A stretch of DNA of 64,000 nucleotides from Apostichopus japonicus (GCF_037975245.1 NC_092577.1:10668013-10732012); one strand, 5' to 3'. Shown: positions 50,061 through 60,502, counted from the first letter of the stretch. A program made the numbers and translations. The notes: a model not told the origin generated them from the sequence alone.

Positions 50061-50673
50061 CCTACAGCATTGTATTTACGCAAACAAATTTTTGAATGAA
50101 TATCTTTCTTTCTTTTCAAACACCACAAATTCTTCTCAAAAGAACCAAAATTTAAATAATGCATTCTACATATGATTGAGTTTGTTTGAAGAAAAAAAAA
50201 ATCCCATAACAATCAAAGTACAGAGTTAACAGCATTTCCATTAAAGGATTTTGATGCATGCGGTTCTAAATAATTGTGGCTAAATATTACCATTGCCCGA
50301 GTCTGCGGCAAGCATTCTTGCATCTATATATAGGCCTACTCGAAATGCGACGCGAATACGTCTCCATACATACAAATAGGACAATGCTACGACTGTTATA
50401 TTTTCCCATCCATTTACATACCAGTCACAGACTGTAGACAGAAATATCTCACTGAGTCCTATGAGTGTGTTATAAGGAGTTTTTGCGTACAATTCGCTTG
50501 TACAGAGCCGTATCTCAGCCCTGATATATACATAATGCGTAATTGCACGTCAACATTGTGTAAGTTATGACATGGAGCTATAGCTCCATGGTTATAAGTA
50601 CAAGAATACACGGTATGAATGAAACGCTTTGACCTACGACTTTGTTTACGTTTCTGCAATGAACTTACCATTC

Positions 50674-50861
50674 GCTTCTCGGCCTTTTGGCTAGGATCAT
50701 GTGTAGTATCTATTCCCTTTCGAGGGAATGGTGATCCACACCCGACGATGATCACACAGTCACAGTCCCGATGCAAGGGGACTGGGCTTGAGAGTGGATC
50801 AGTCGTTCGGTTGTTTGGTTTTCGTGCCCAGGTTCTTTCCTGGGTGACTTTTCTTAGAAAG
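50674..50861 (+). ncRNA. U2 snRNA-like structured RNA insert (snRNA-headed retroposon or divergent U2)
   Basis: The first ~40 bases match the conserved 5' domain of U2 snRNA: gcttctcggccttttggct (stem-loop I), then gtgtagtatct, which contains the branch-point-pairing GTAGTA. The rest is not U2-like but is strongly structured. There is a 7-bp stem with a TTCG loop (50712-50729). An 8-bp closing stem TGATCCAC/GTGGATCA (50732-50739 with 50794-50801) encloses CAGTCCC/GGGACTG (50763-50784). A T-rich single-stranded stretch follows, then a 3' hairpin GCCCAGG/CCTGGGT (50826-50845). The unit is 188 bp, the size of U2. It is flanked by the direct repeat TACCATTC (50666-50673 and 50862-50869), which looks like a target duplication and suggests retroposition. 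Function is unknown. A clear Sm site (ATTTTTG) was not found. Confidence 0.55.
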
Positions 50862-51149
50862 TACCATTCACAGGGGGAGCAGAAGATATCTATGTGAACT
50901 ATTTTGATTTAAACACAGTTACTGAACTTGAAGCCGTTGCAATCACAGGAATGAATCGCTCATAGCGTGATGAATAGTACGGATCGACCTGCAGCGCATT
51001 TGGCAAAGAAAAATTGGCCGATACTTAACAAAGGCTAGCAAATACAGTGCTCAGTGAACACAAAGAGTGTTGTTTAAATGCAACAACTTGTAACTATCGT
51101 AACTAGTCTTCGACAAACTTACCGCTTCAGAATTTGACAATACGTTTGT

Positions 51150-51200
51150 TGTATGTATGTATGTATGCGTGTATGTATGTATGTATGTATGTATATGTGA
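51150..51200. repeat. (GTAT)n microsatellite
   Basis: Tandem GTAT with one GCGT variant. A (TTG)n tract follows at 51247-51271. Confidence 0.85.
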
Positions 51201-51280
51201 TCTTCCCGCAAGCAGGAACTCGCGAAAGAAGCCATGGAGGCTTGTAGTTGTTGTTGTTGTAGTTGTTGTTGAATACTATA

Positions 51281-51852
51281 CAAGGGCGGCGGAACCGGGG
51301 GGGCACGTGCCCCCCCCCCACTTTTCCTCAGGTTAAAAATGTGCCCTTTTTCTACATAAAAATTGAGGTGTCTCAAGTTAGCAAGAGGCCAGGGAACCAG
51401 AATGAACACTCGGGAAGGGCCGTTTCCGGCCATCTGAGGGGTTTGTAAAACCAAAAATTTTCTTGTACGCTCCGCGCCAACCGATGGTGGCGCTCCGCTC
51501 AGATAGTCGGGCATACAACTTTGCAAATCCTGGCTACGCCCCTGACTTTTAATGAATTTCTGTGGGTCAAGCTCAAAGCTATTTCGAATGGGAAAAATTT
51601 GTTAAGATATTAACATAATCCTTGTTTCCCAATTTGCACATTGGATATTGCAGTGCTAGTATATATGCATATTTTCCTTGAAGGGGGGGGGGGGGGGGGC
51701 GTTGATGGAGTGATTTGTATACGCAAATAAGATAATACAATAAGAGTTATAAAGGGTACTATATATAAGGCTGCATAAGTCCAATCGAATTTCTGCAAAG
51801 TGCCCTTTGATGTCGGTGCCCCCCCAGATTAAAAGTGCCTCCGCCGCCCTTG
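51281..51852. mobile_element. hAT-type MITE (572 bp), CAAGGGCGGCGG family copy B, chimeric
   Basis: The left terminus is CAAGGGCGGCGGAACC and the right is cctccgccgcccttg. The flanks share only CTATA (5 bp). Compared with copy A it carries about 120 extra bases after the core. These begin 'gcaaatcctggctacgcccctg', which is itself a hAT-type terminus. The copy may be a fusion of two MITEs. Confidence 0.8.
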
Positions 51853-51925
51853 CTATAGTTACAAATTTCATCATATTGATTTATTTGTGGCTTCCGTTGC
51901 GCACGAGCCAATGTTTTCATTATAA

Positions 51926-52480
51926 CTAAGTATTATGCGTCCATGTAAAGTGCATGTTTTCATGAAGGACTGTAAGGAAGCAAATCAGCCTATTCTCTGA
52001 AACCAGACGTTCATAACTAGAACCTCTACAATCAATATCTTCTGCTGTGACCGAAAAATGACTGATATTACATGGAGATGTAGGGTTAGTGTGAGCAGCG
52101 ATGGGGAAACCGGGGAAATCCTTTTTAGTGGAGCGTAAATGTTCGGTGACGCGGTCAGCAATTCTGCGCTTGGTATACCCCACATATATAAGACTCTACA
52201 ATTTGTGCAGACGATAATATAGACGACATTTGCTATAGAGATGCGAGTGAAATCATTGGTGACCAGGAAGGTACAATTAGGGCCAACAATACTAGTTAGT
52301 TTGTCTTTTAACACGCATTTACAAGTGTTACATCTCTTGCGTTGACAAGGGTATGTTCCCGTGTTCTGATTTATGTTTGTGAGGGGGTGTGAGGCCCGGA
52401 CCAGGTGATCAGGAATATTACGGTCCCGTTTATATGACGTTACTATGGAAGATATTGAAATATCTCCTAGATAGAGGGGT
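51926..52480 (-). pseudogene. Penelope-like element fragment with GIY-YIG endonuclease
   Basis: Read on the minus strand, a Cys-rich CQRKRCNTCKC motif precedes VVYIIVCTNC, then after one frameshift GYTKRRIADRVTEHLRSTKK. This matches the GIY-YIG nuclease fold (h-V-Y-x-I ... Y-x-G-x-T ... R-x-x-EH) found C-terminal to RT in Penelope-like elements. The frame then continues to SENRLICFL with an H-x-x-P-type ending lost. Only the 3' part of the element is present and it is frameshifted, so it is inactive. Confidence 0.75.
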
Positions 52481-53638
52481 CAGACATTAGTGTTTTGTAA
52501 TGCTTATATAAACATGTTCATGACAGAACGCTGCTGCCTTCTCTGTCCCTAGTAATGGGAAGAAAATGAAAACAAACAAACTTGTAATTAATTCGAGTCT
52601 GACGTTAATTCCATCGTGGTGCAGATACAAGAAGATTGATGTGTAGGCCCCAGCTAATGTCATCACCGACTATAGGCCTCATAAATGATAAGATCAATCG
52701 TTGATTTATGCCAGATGTTTCTTCTACTTTATTTACCATATATCAGCTGGCAATGTTCAAGTCGGTAATGATAACCATTTATGGCCTTCTATGCAGTGTT
52801 CCCTCGCTTACATCAGTATATGTAATGTGATGTAAATAAATCACTTCATAATGCGCCATAAATCCAGTGCCGAAGTATAGTCTTGGCCAAGTCGTTTGTA
52901 TACTTTTTTTCTCGCGCGCAAACTGTACATGCCTCAGAGTCCGTTTCTGCCTACCACGAATGTGCTTGTCACCGCTGTATTTTACATTCCCGAGGATCTG
53001 TCCGACATAAAAACCTAGTATCAATATCAAGCGTTGCAGCGGGCGTTCTCTGGGCAGTATAGCCTACAGAAAATAGATACGGGAAAATAGGTTTGTGAGA
53101 AAGAAAGGTACACTAGGCTGTACATACGAGCAGCGACGTAGCCAGGAATTTGAAAGGGGGGGGGGGCACTTTTTGCGATTGATATGGATTTTCAAAGTTG
53201 TAGGCACGACTATCTGAGCGGAGCGCCACCATCGGTTGGCGCGGAGCGTACAAGAAATTTATTGGTTTTACAACCCCCCCCCCCCAGATGGCCGGAAACG
53301 GCCCTTCCCGAGGGTTCATTCTGGTTCCCTGGCCTCTTGCTAACTTGAGACACCTCATTCAATATCACTTTTAAACCCCAAAAACAAACGAGTTAAAATA
53401 GTACGTAATTCAGTAATTCAATAATACATAATGTATTCAAATTAGCAAGTTACACAAGGGCGGCGGAAGCACTTTTAATCTGGGGGGGGGGGGGGGGGGC
53501 ACTGACGTCAAAGGGTACTTTGCAGAAATTCGATTGGACTGATGCAGCCTGATATTTAGTACCCTTTATAAATCTTATTGTATTATCTTATTTGCGTATA
53601 CACATCACTCCATCAACGCCCCCCCCCCCCCCCCCCCG

Positions 53639-53757
53639 TCTTAGTAGTCTTACTTTTCAACTTCTGATACTTGTAGATACAAAGATAGGCCAGAAATGTC
53701 TTTGTTACAACCATAGCCAGTATTTGTCTTTGATACAACTGTAGTTAGTAAATGTTT
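53639..53757 (+). repeat. Direct duplication of the segment at 57350-57434
   Basis: gtagtcttacttttcaactt through 'ttgatacaactgtagttagt' and 'aaatgttta' occurs inside the composite, and again (with ~35 bases fewer) just outside its right end. The outside copy belongs to the host hAT. Confidence 0.85.
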
Positions 53758-53865
53758 ATCGAAAAGGCTGTTTTGGAACTTGGAACGCCGATCGTGACAA
53801 CAACAGATAGTTCTAAATTAGGATTAGATCTCTTACTGAAATATCGCTGACCTAATAAGGTGATC

Positions 53866-54471
53866 TAGTCAGGTGGCTTAGCAACAATTTTCAGGCTTAA
53901 CGTTACCGACCGGACAAAAGCACCAAATTTGGCATGGAGTTTCTTTTCGACCTATCTATCGATTTTATCCGTGGAACCCACTTTATCAGTTCCGATTTTT
54001 CAAGATGGCGGCCAAAATCCAAGATGGCCGCCAGAAAAAAGGAAATGCCATATATCTGGCTGTAAAAATCGGAGATGAACAAATGAGGGGTCAATTCAGG
54101 TGTTTCCGGGGTCACTGAAACAGATGATGACCATGGCATGTTGCTTGAGTAACCCACTTCCAAGATGGCGGCCAAAATCCAAGATGGCCGCCAGAAAAAG
54201 GAAATGTCATATATCTGGCTGAAAAAATCGGAGATGAACAAATGAGGAGTCAATTAAGGTGTTTCCGAGCTCACTGAAACAGATGATGGTCATTGTATGT
54301 TGCTTGGGCCACCCACTTCCAAGATAGCGGCCAGAATCTAAGATGGCCCCCTGGAAAAAAAGGAAATTTCATATATATTCAATCCCCAGACCCCTGTGCC
54401 CTTTTCTGATCGGGACCATCAAACCTTCCGTCCTCAAACGTGTAAATGAAACCGGGCTAGCACCCTGACTA
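53866..54471 (+). mobile_element. ~606-bp MITE, left copy of inverted pair
   Basis: It begins TAGTCAGGTGGCTTAGC and ends gctagcaccctgacta, whose complement is TAGTCAGGGTGCTAGC. It contains tandem ~130-bp sub-repeats with 'caagatggcggccaaaatcc' and 'aagatggccgcc'. It is nearly identical, in reverse, to 56632-57229. Confidence 0.7.
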
Positions 54472-54713
54472 TATGTTTTGGCTGGTATTCTAATTGTGTC
54501 ACTTTGGCTCAGGAAGCCACTTAGGACTTATTGGGGAACTTTGAGGTGTGATCGACCGTGGATAGACACTGTCGCAAAGCCCGTTATTATATGGGAGTAA
54601 CGAGTGTCATGTAAGACTGATTACATTGAGTCAACTATATAATAGGGTAACTTGAGGGAAAACCGACCAGATGTGAATACCGACTCATTGAGAGATTTTG
54701 TACGATTGTGCAC

Positions 54714-54944
54714 CCTTCATAAATACAACGTCAATTGTGCGAACAACACACGCTAAGTCAGGTCACTAGTCATCTGAGGTATTTAGGTCATTCTTTTCGA
54801 ACCTGTACTCCAGGGCTGCTATTAGCGAGGATCTCCAGTAAGACTTGTTGTCTGGTATAGACAAGGCCCCCCCCCCCCTTCATAAACACAACGTCAATTC
54901 TGCGAACAACACACGCTAAGTCGGGTCACTAGTCATCTGAGGTC
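54714..54944 (+). repeat. ~66-bp duplication between MITE and LINE
   Basis: cttcataaatacaacgtcaa ... gtcactagtcatctgaggt at 54714-54781 recurs at 54879-54944 with four substitutions. Confidence 0.75.
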
Positions 54945-55009
54945 AACCAATAACACTAATAACCAAGACAACAACAATTACAACCAATAACACCAATAAT
55001 GAAGGCGTG

Positions 55010-56610
55010 AAACCATCATTCCCACACCAACCGGACAAAGGGACACTCAAACAAAAGGTGTTGCATAGTCCTGATGGCTTTACAGCCCACACAGGGACAA
55101 ATCCCATAACCTAATCGCCACCTGACTAGGCGAAAATGGTTAGTGATGAGGACCCCATGTGCAATCCTCGCCAAGTCCCGGAGACGGCTTTCTAGTGACC
55201 TACAACACACAGAACACCACACATCTGGAGAGATGGCGGTTTGGCAAGCCGAGGGACCCACGTTCAGCAGAACATCTGGCCCACCCTCCTCTTTGATGGC
55301 AAAGTGAGTCACCAATCTGAGTATACACCCCCCGTGTCGCCTTTGGCTGGTTATTGGAAAAGGATCCGGGCCAGTAGTGGCGAAAAAGAAAACCACCCCA
55401 GAACGTAACAAAAAAGGCAAACGAGTTATTCTCAAACGCAACGAAAAAAACCTTTCAAAAGGAGAAAGCGCAGTTAAGATGGTAGGTGGACCAAACCATG
55501 CCCACCCGCTCAAGGGGGCCTTTTACAGAACGGTCCTTTTGAGAAGGTTTGGTTTTCACTTTCCCCAAATGAAATAAAAAATGATCCTCTCCAATCGCAC
55601 CAAGGCATAATCTGGTGCAGCGATCACCGTACCAGGATACCAAAGGAGAGGAACAATAAAACGATTGACAACTGTAACCTTCCCAGGGAGGGAGAGTCAC
55701 CTCCGATTGAATGTGTCGAGCCTTGCCTCCACCTGATCAGACTTCTCGGCCCAAGTGGTGGCCTCCGGGGCACCATAACCTAGCCAGATGCCGATTACCC
55801 TGATCATGACATCTGACCAAGTAATATCGAACGGGAGGGATTGGCCACGCCAACCCCCTGAATGCAGCCCTTTGGTCTTGGACTTGCTAAGTCTGGCACC
55901 AGTAGCCTCTTGGAAGGTGGCCAAAACCTTCGATAAAGGCTTGAAGGTGACGAGGTCCGACACAATACAAGTGACGTCATCGGCATGTTGCACGCATTTA
56001 ACTCTAGCCCCACCCGGTACATTGAAAGGTCGAAACCCCAAGCATCTGTTCAGCGAGGTACTGAGCGTTTCGCTGAAGAGAACATACAACAACGGGGAGA
56101 GGGGACAACCCTGACGGACTCCCTTCGAACCGGGAAGGGACCAGAAGTAAATCCGTTAACAGTGACCATGCTCGTGACGTCCTTATATAGTAACGAGACC
56201 CAACGAATAAACACTGATTTCAATCCGAAGGACTCGCACAGCTCAAGTCTGGAGAGGACCTACAATATCCGGCATCACATCCGCTTAGCGATTTCCTAAT
56301 GCTTTGGCCAGGATTTTGTAGTCCAGATTTAACAGCGTTATTGTACGCCTATTAGGGTCCAAAGGGTCTCCTGACTTTGGGAGGAGAACAATATTTCCAG
56401 CCCTCTGTGTTTGGCTCATGTAATTCAACTGGAAAGCGGTAGCGAACACGTCTCTTAAGTCCCCACCGAGAACCTCCCAGAAGGTCCTATAGAACTCAGC
56501 AGGGAGGCCATCGGGACCGAGGACTTTCCCTTCTTCATCGCTGTTACCGCTGTCCAGAGCTCACCAACGGAGAGATTCGAACCCAAGCTATCGTTTTACT
56601 ATGAGTGGGG
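55010..56610 (-). pseudogene. LINE (L1/Tx1-like) reverse-transcriptase fragment
   Basis: Read on the minus strand in order: MKKGKVLGPDGLPAEFYR (RT motif 0/1), AGNIVLLPKSGDP, GVRQGCPLSPLLYVLFSE, then QHADDVTCIVSD (the catalytic YADD box with His for Tyr). Next are GARLSKSKTKGLHSGGW and FDITWSDVMIRVIGIWLGYG. The C-terminal zinc knuckle reads CPCVGCKAIRTMQHLLFECP (55100-55020). Endonuclease and ORF1 are absent. Frameshifts occur at ~55700 and ~56150-56300. It lies between two inverted ~600-bp MITEs inside hAT termini. Confidence 0.75.
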
Positions 56611-56631
56611 GGGGGGCCTTGTCATAACATA

Positions 56632-57229
56632 TAGTCAGGGTGCTAGCCCGGTTTCATTTACACGTTTGAGGACGGAAGGTTTGATGGTTCCGATCAGAAA
56701 AGGGCACAGGGGGTCTGGGGAATGAATATATATGAAATTTCCTTTTTTTCCAGGGGGCCATATTGGATTCTGGCCGCTATCTTGGAAGTGGGTGGCACAA
56801 GCAACATACCATGTCCATCATCTGTTTCAGTGAGCTCGGAAACACCTTAATTGACCCCTCATTTGTTCATCTCCGATTTTTACAGCCAGATATATGACAT
56901 TTCCTTTTTTCTGGCGGCCATCTTGGATTTTGGCCGCCATCTTGGAAGTGGGTTACTCAAGCAACATGCCATGGTCATCATCTGTTTCAGTGACCCCGGA
57001 AACACCTGAATTGACCCCTCATTTGTTCATCTCCGATTTTTACAGCCAGATATATGACATTTCCTTTTTCCTGGCGGCCATCTTGGATTTTGGCCGCCAT
57101 CTTGAAAAATCGGAACTGATAAAGTGGGTTCCACGGATAAAATCGATAGATAGGTCGGAAAGAAACTCCATGCCAAATTTAGTACTTTTGTCCGGTCGGT
57201 AACGTTAAAGTTGCTAAGCCACCTGACTA
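56632..57229 (-). mobile_element. ~598-bp MITE, right copy of inverted pair
   Basis: This is the inverted copy of 53866-54471 and differs by a few substitutions and small indels. Together the two copies flank the LINE fragment and ~500 bp of other sequence, like a composite transposon. Three bases ATC flank the outer ends of the pair (53863-53865 and 57230-57232), which may be chance. Confidence 0.7.
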
Positions 57230-58291
57230 ATCAAGAGTACAAGTTTTATGTAGAAAAAGGGCACATTATTAACCTGAGGGAAAGTGGGGGGCCGGGGCAC
57301 TTGCCCCCTGTGCTTCCCGGTTCCGCCGCCCTTGAAGGTACATGTACAGAGTAGTCTTACTTTTCAACTTCTGATACTTGTAGATACAAAGATAGTCCAG
57401 AAATGTCTTTGATACAACTGTAGCTAGTAAATGTTTAAGTTAGCCTAATAAGAGAAGGCGAGAGCTATCCCACGATTGCCATCTGATGCAAATTTCTCAA
57501 GTGTTTTCTCAACTGAAATATTATCTGCGTAAACGGGTTCTTAACTACATGTTAAAAAACTGACAAGATCGGATCCTATAGTCTTTTTCGGCGGGTAGAG
57601 TGTTGAATGAAACTATCGTGCTACATACTGGCTACGCCCTGATCATATGATATCAGTATCAGTAGATTTTGTTTCCTGTTTAAATTCTTTTACATAATAT
57701 ATCAGAAAGACAAACATAGTGCTCTTTTACAAGTTTTCCAGTAGGATGATTCTTGTTTATTGTCCAATGTCTGGACTTTAATACATTTGACGAACTTAAC
57801 TGATGGACAATATAAACTTTCATATTTTGTAATACAGCCAGATATGCAGTGGCCTAAAAACAAATATCGTTATCGCAGTGTACTAGCAGTGTAATAATTA
57901 TTTATAGGAAGTGCGTATCACGTACGATTGCTAGCTTAGCTTCATAACATGCTGTTCGTGCAACAACTTAGGACGACTCATTGAACGAACGTTGTCGACG
58001 TTGTTGTGCATACAGTTCGTGACATTCCATAGAGTGCGGTTAGGTAGGCAATATGTATTTTATAACGCAGTGGCCAACTGTAGGCTTGTAATTGGCTATA
58101 AGCTAAATTTAGCTAATTGCATCTGCCAAACTAAGTAAGTAATTGAATCAGTAGGCGTGAATGTTACTACGATTACAATCGAGTTAACGGAGCTGACGAG
58201 TATTCAAGATCAAAAGAGCACTGACAAAATACCATGCTAAAAAACAACAGTTTAAAAAAAAAAAATCGACACTGAAAGGGGGGAGCGGTCG

Positions 58292-59294
58292 CACTGGCGG
58301 ATCCAGGGCCTTTGTTTGGGAGGGGCCAAAGTGGCATTAGAGTGATATGGGGGAGGGGTCTAAGGGGAGGGGAAAATTTTCTATTGCTGAATGCCCTCAG
58401 ATGCAATTTGGTGCGACAAAAGTGTACAATGGTGATGTTAATTTACTTCTAAAAAAAATGTTACCCAGGTGTAATTTTCTAAAATATTTATATAACAAAG
58501 TTGGGATCATCTTTCTCAAGAAATTTTATTTCTCAAAGGTTGTAAATTTCTTACAACCAGCCTGTAACTGCAAAACGGTGTTAAACTGTAAATCCTCATG
58601 CTCATACATTTACATAGCTCCCAACTCTTGAGAAGGCAAATGCTGGTCCATGCCACGAATCGCCGTCCTGGGGGAGGGGTATAAGGGGAGGGGGTGTCCC
58701 CTTCCCCCTTTTGAATTTTTTTTGGAATCCTGGTGATGCCTACATGTAAACTGGTGGCACTTAGAAAGGCTTTTGTCACCCAAAATTTGCTGAGAAATAT
58801 GCATTTTTTTTGTGTGTAACATCAATAAATTGAATAGTAGGTGATAATTCATTCTTTCCCGTGGCATGAAAATGTTCGCTGCTCGCCCCAATGAAAAGAA
58901 TTATAGGCTAATTTGAGGTTCAAATGATGCTGTAAAGGAGGTTTTATACTCTATTATGATAAATGCTAAAGAAATGATGGTTGCTAAGTCAAAACTGGAT
59001 GCAAATTTTTTTATGTATACCTGACAATTACAATGCGGTTTTTTCGGACGCTTGTGCGGGTCAGCGGGTTTGGGTCTGCGGGTCTAATTCCCGCGAATTG
59101 CGGGTCAGTTGGGAGCTCTGCATTTAATTTTAAACCAGAAAACGAACAGGTTTAGACTAGTCTACCACTGCTTTTCCTTTCGATTTTTTTAAATTTCCAA
59201 TCATATGATTTAGCGGATGTTCGGAAACACTTTTTGGCTCACCTTTGGGGGCGCCATGGCCCCCTTGCCCCCCCCCCCCTTGGATCCGCCAGTG
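58292..59294. mobile_element. hAT-type element (1.0 kb) nested in the 6.2-kb insertion
   Basis: The termini CACTGGCGGATCCAGGG and the complement CACTGGCGGATCCAAGGG are nearly identical. A perfect 8-bp duplication AGCGGTCG flanks it (58284-58291 and 59295-59302). It lacks the shared core but contains a segment repeated at 30400-30475. No transposase was recognised. Confidence 0.88.
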
Positions 59295-59359
59295 AGCGGT
59301 CGCTCCCCCTGCTCCCCCCCCCCCTGGCTACGTCCCTGCATACGAGGGTCTTAACAAGA

Positions 59360-59475
59360 CTAGTGCCGAAGGAGATGTAACATTTGTAAATGCGTGTTTC
59401 AAGACAAACTAACCAGTCGTGTTGGCCCTAATTGTACTTTTCTGGTCACCAATCATTTCACTTACATCTAGTAAT
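59360..59475 (+). pseudogene. Second Penelope-like element fragment
   Basis: The sequence ggagatgtaacatttgtaaatgcg through ggtcaccaatcatttcac is a diverged copy of the Penelope Cys-rich linker region on the opposite strand at 52340-52245. It directly follows the right side of the small TIR element interrupted by the 6.2-kb hAT, so the Penelope copy is probably the oldest layer of the nest. Confidence 0.6.
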
Positions 59476-60336
59476 GTATACCTAAAAGTACATTTTATTC
59501 ACACAGCTTTCGATGCCATTTTATATCACTGTACCAAGTACCAGTATATGTAGCTTAGCTTTATAGAATCAAGTTTCATTGCAGCTTGGACATTGTCCAA
59601 AGTTTCATTGTCGAAAGAAACAATGGGGAATCCGATTTCACTGGCCTGCGCACTATACGATGCCCACGGAGTTTAGCATACAATAGACTAGTCTACCACT
59701 GCTATTCCTTTCGATTTTTAGCTGAAGTTAGCTGTATATCTTGGAGACTTGAATAGCTATTGAGACATTACTAGCCCCCCCCCCCCTGGACTTAGACATA
59801 CCCAGACTAAAATCCTACCTAATGCAATCCTTCCACGTTAAGTCAAGTAATGGCCATGTGTTTTACTATCACTCATCAAAGAAGTTCTCACTCAATAAAA
59901 CTCAATGTCGGGACATATATAGTTTTCCGCCGGGATGAGAATATCCAGGAAATCTTGAAAATGTCTCCAGTTTTTAACAACCCCTACAAAGGCGAAATAT
60001 TGGTGGCAATGCTGTGACAACCTATAATTTAACCAAACAGTAAAGAAATGAGTCAATTGAAGTTCACAGATATCATAGGTGGAAACACCACCCCCCCCCC
60101 CCCTCCTGCAAATATATCGTAATGTCCATGTGGAACGAAAAACTAATGTTCATTCATACTTAGTAAAGATTCCTTAATCCTATTGGTCCATCCAGGTCAG
60201 CTGACCGTGGTTAATCCTGTGAGTAACGCACGGTAAAATTACGGGGCATCACTTTAATAAATCTTTGGTTATATGTAACCAAAAATATTTTGTTTTATGA
60301 TTTTTCCCCCACACAAATGGTAGTGTATGAACGTAC
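59476..60336. other. Intergenic, no gene recognised
   Basis: C runs at 59776 and 60091. 'agactagtctaccactgct' occurs here (59685) and at 59154 inside the hAT, a short dispersed match. Confidence 0.45.
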
Positions 60337-60502
60337 GGGGTTAATCAACGGTCTAGCGTGCGTTACTCGCATGATTAATGCACTCCGGGTGTTAATGCTA
60401 TCGCTGGATGCACTCGGGCTCCGCCCTCGTGCATCGCTTGCATTATCCCCCGATGGTGCATTAATCCTGTGATTAACGCACGCTAGACCGTTGATTAACC
60501 CC
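60337..60502. repeat. 166-bp palindrome
   Basis: The outer 29 bases (ggggttaatcaacggtctag ... cgtta) are an exact inverted repeat, followed by a second exact block attaatgcac/gtgcattaat. The inner part (gatgcactcgggctccgccc) is also partly self-complementary. A related half-site (ggttaatcctgtgagtaacg) lies at 60209-60228. Confidence 0.85.

Larger units (their letters stand above)
53455..57334. mobile_element. 3.9-kb composite with hAT termini (CAAGGGCGGCGG family copy C)
   Basis: The left end CAAGGGCGGCGGAAGC (53455) and the right end ggttccgccgcccttg (57334) are the two termini of the 457-bp MITE family. Matching subterminal parts extend at left to ~53638 and at right from ~57236. The flanks AAGTTACA (53447-53454) and AAGGTACA (57335-57342) match at 7 of 8. 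Between the ends lie a ~120-bp segment duplicated from the right flank, two inverted MITEs and a LINE fragment in place of the normal MITE interior. Confidence 0.8.
53131..59338. mobile_element. 6.2-kb hAT-ended insertion (outer shell of a transposon nest)
   Basis: The termini CAGCGACGTAGCCAGG (53131-53146) and the complement CAGGGACGTAGCCAGG (59323-59338) match at 15 of 16. A perfect 8-bp duplication CATACGAG flanks it (53123-53130 and 59339-59346). Removing the insertion restores tacatacgagggtcttaaca, which matches the uninterrupted paralogue at ~37143-37163. Inside are the 3.9-kb composite (53455-57334), a 1.0-kb hAT (58292-59294) and an inverted shared core (53209-53312). No transposase was recognised. 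Confidence 0.88.
52876..59359. mobile_element. Small TIR element copy 2, split by the 6.2-kb hAT
   Basis: The left part (52876-53130) and the right part (59339-59359) together match 36892-37167. The 10-base AGTGCCGAAG occurs on both outer sides (52866-52875 and 59360-59369), like a target duplication. The right side continues into Penelope-like sequence. Confidence 0.55.

Noticed and set aside
55377-56299. Plus-strand ORFs over the LINE region
   Set aside because: They are shadows of the minus-strand reverse-transcriptase frames.
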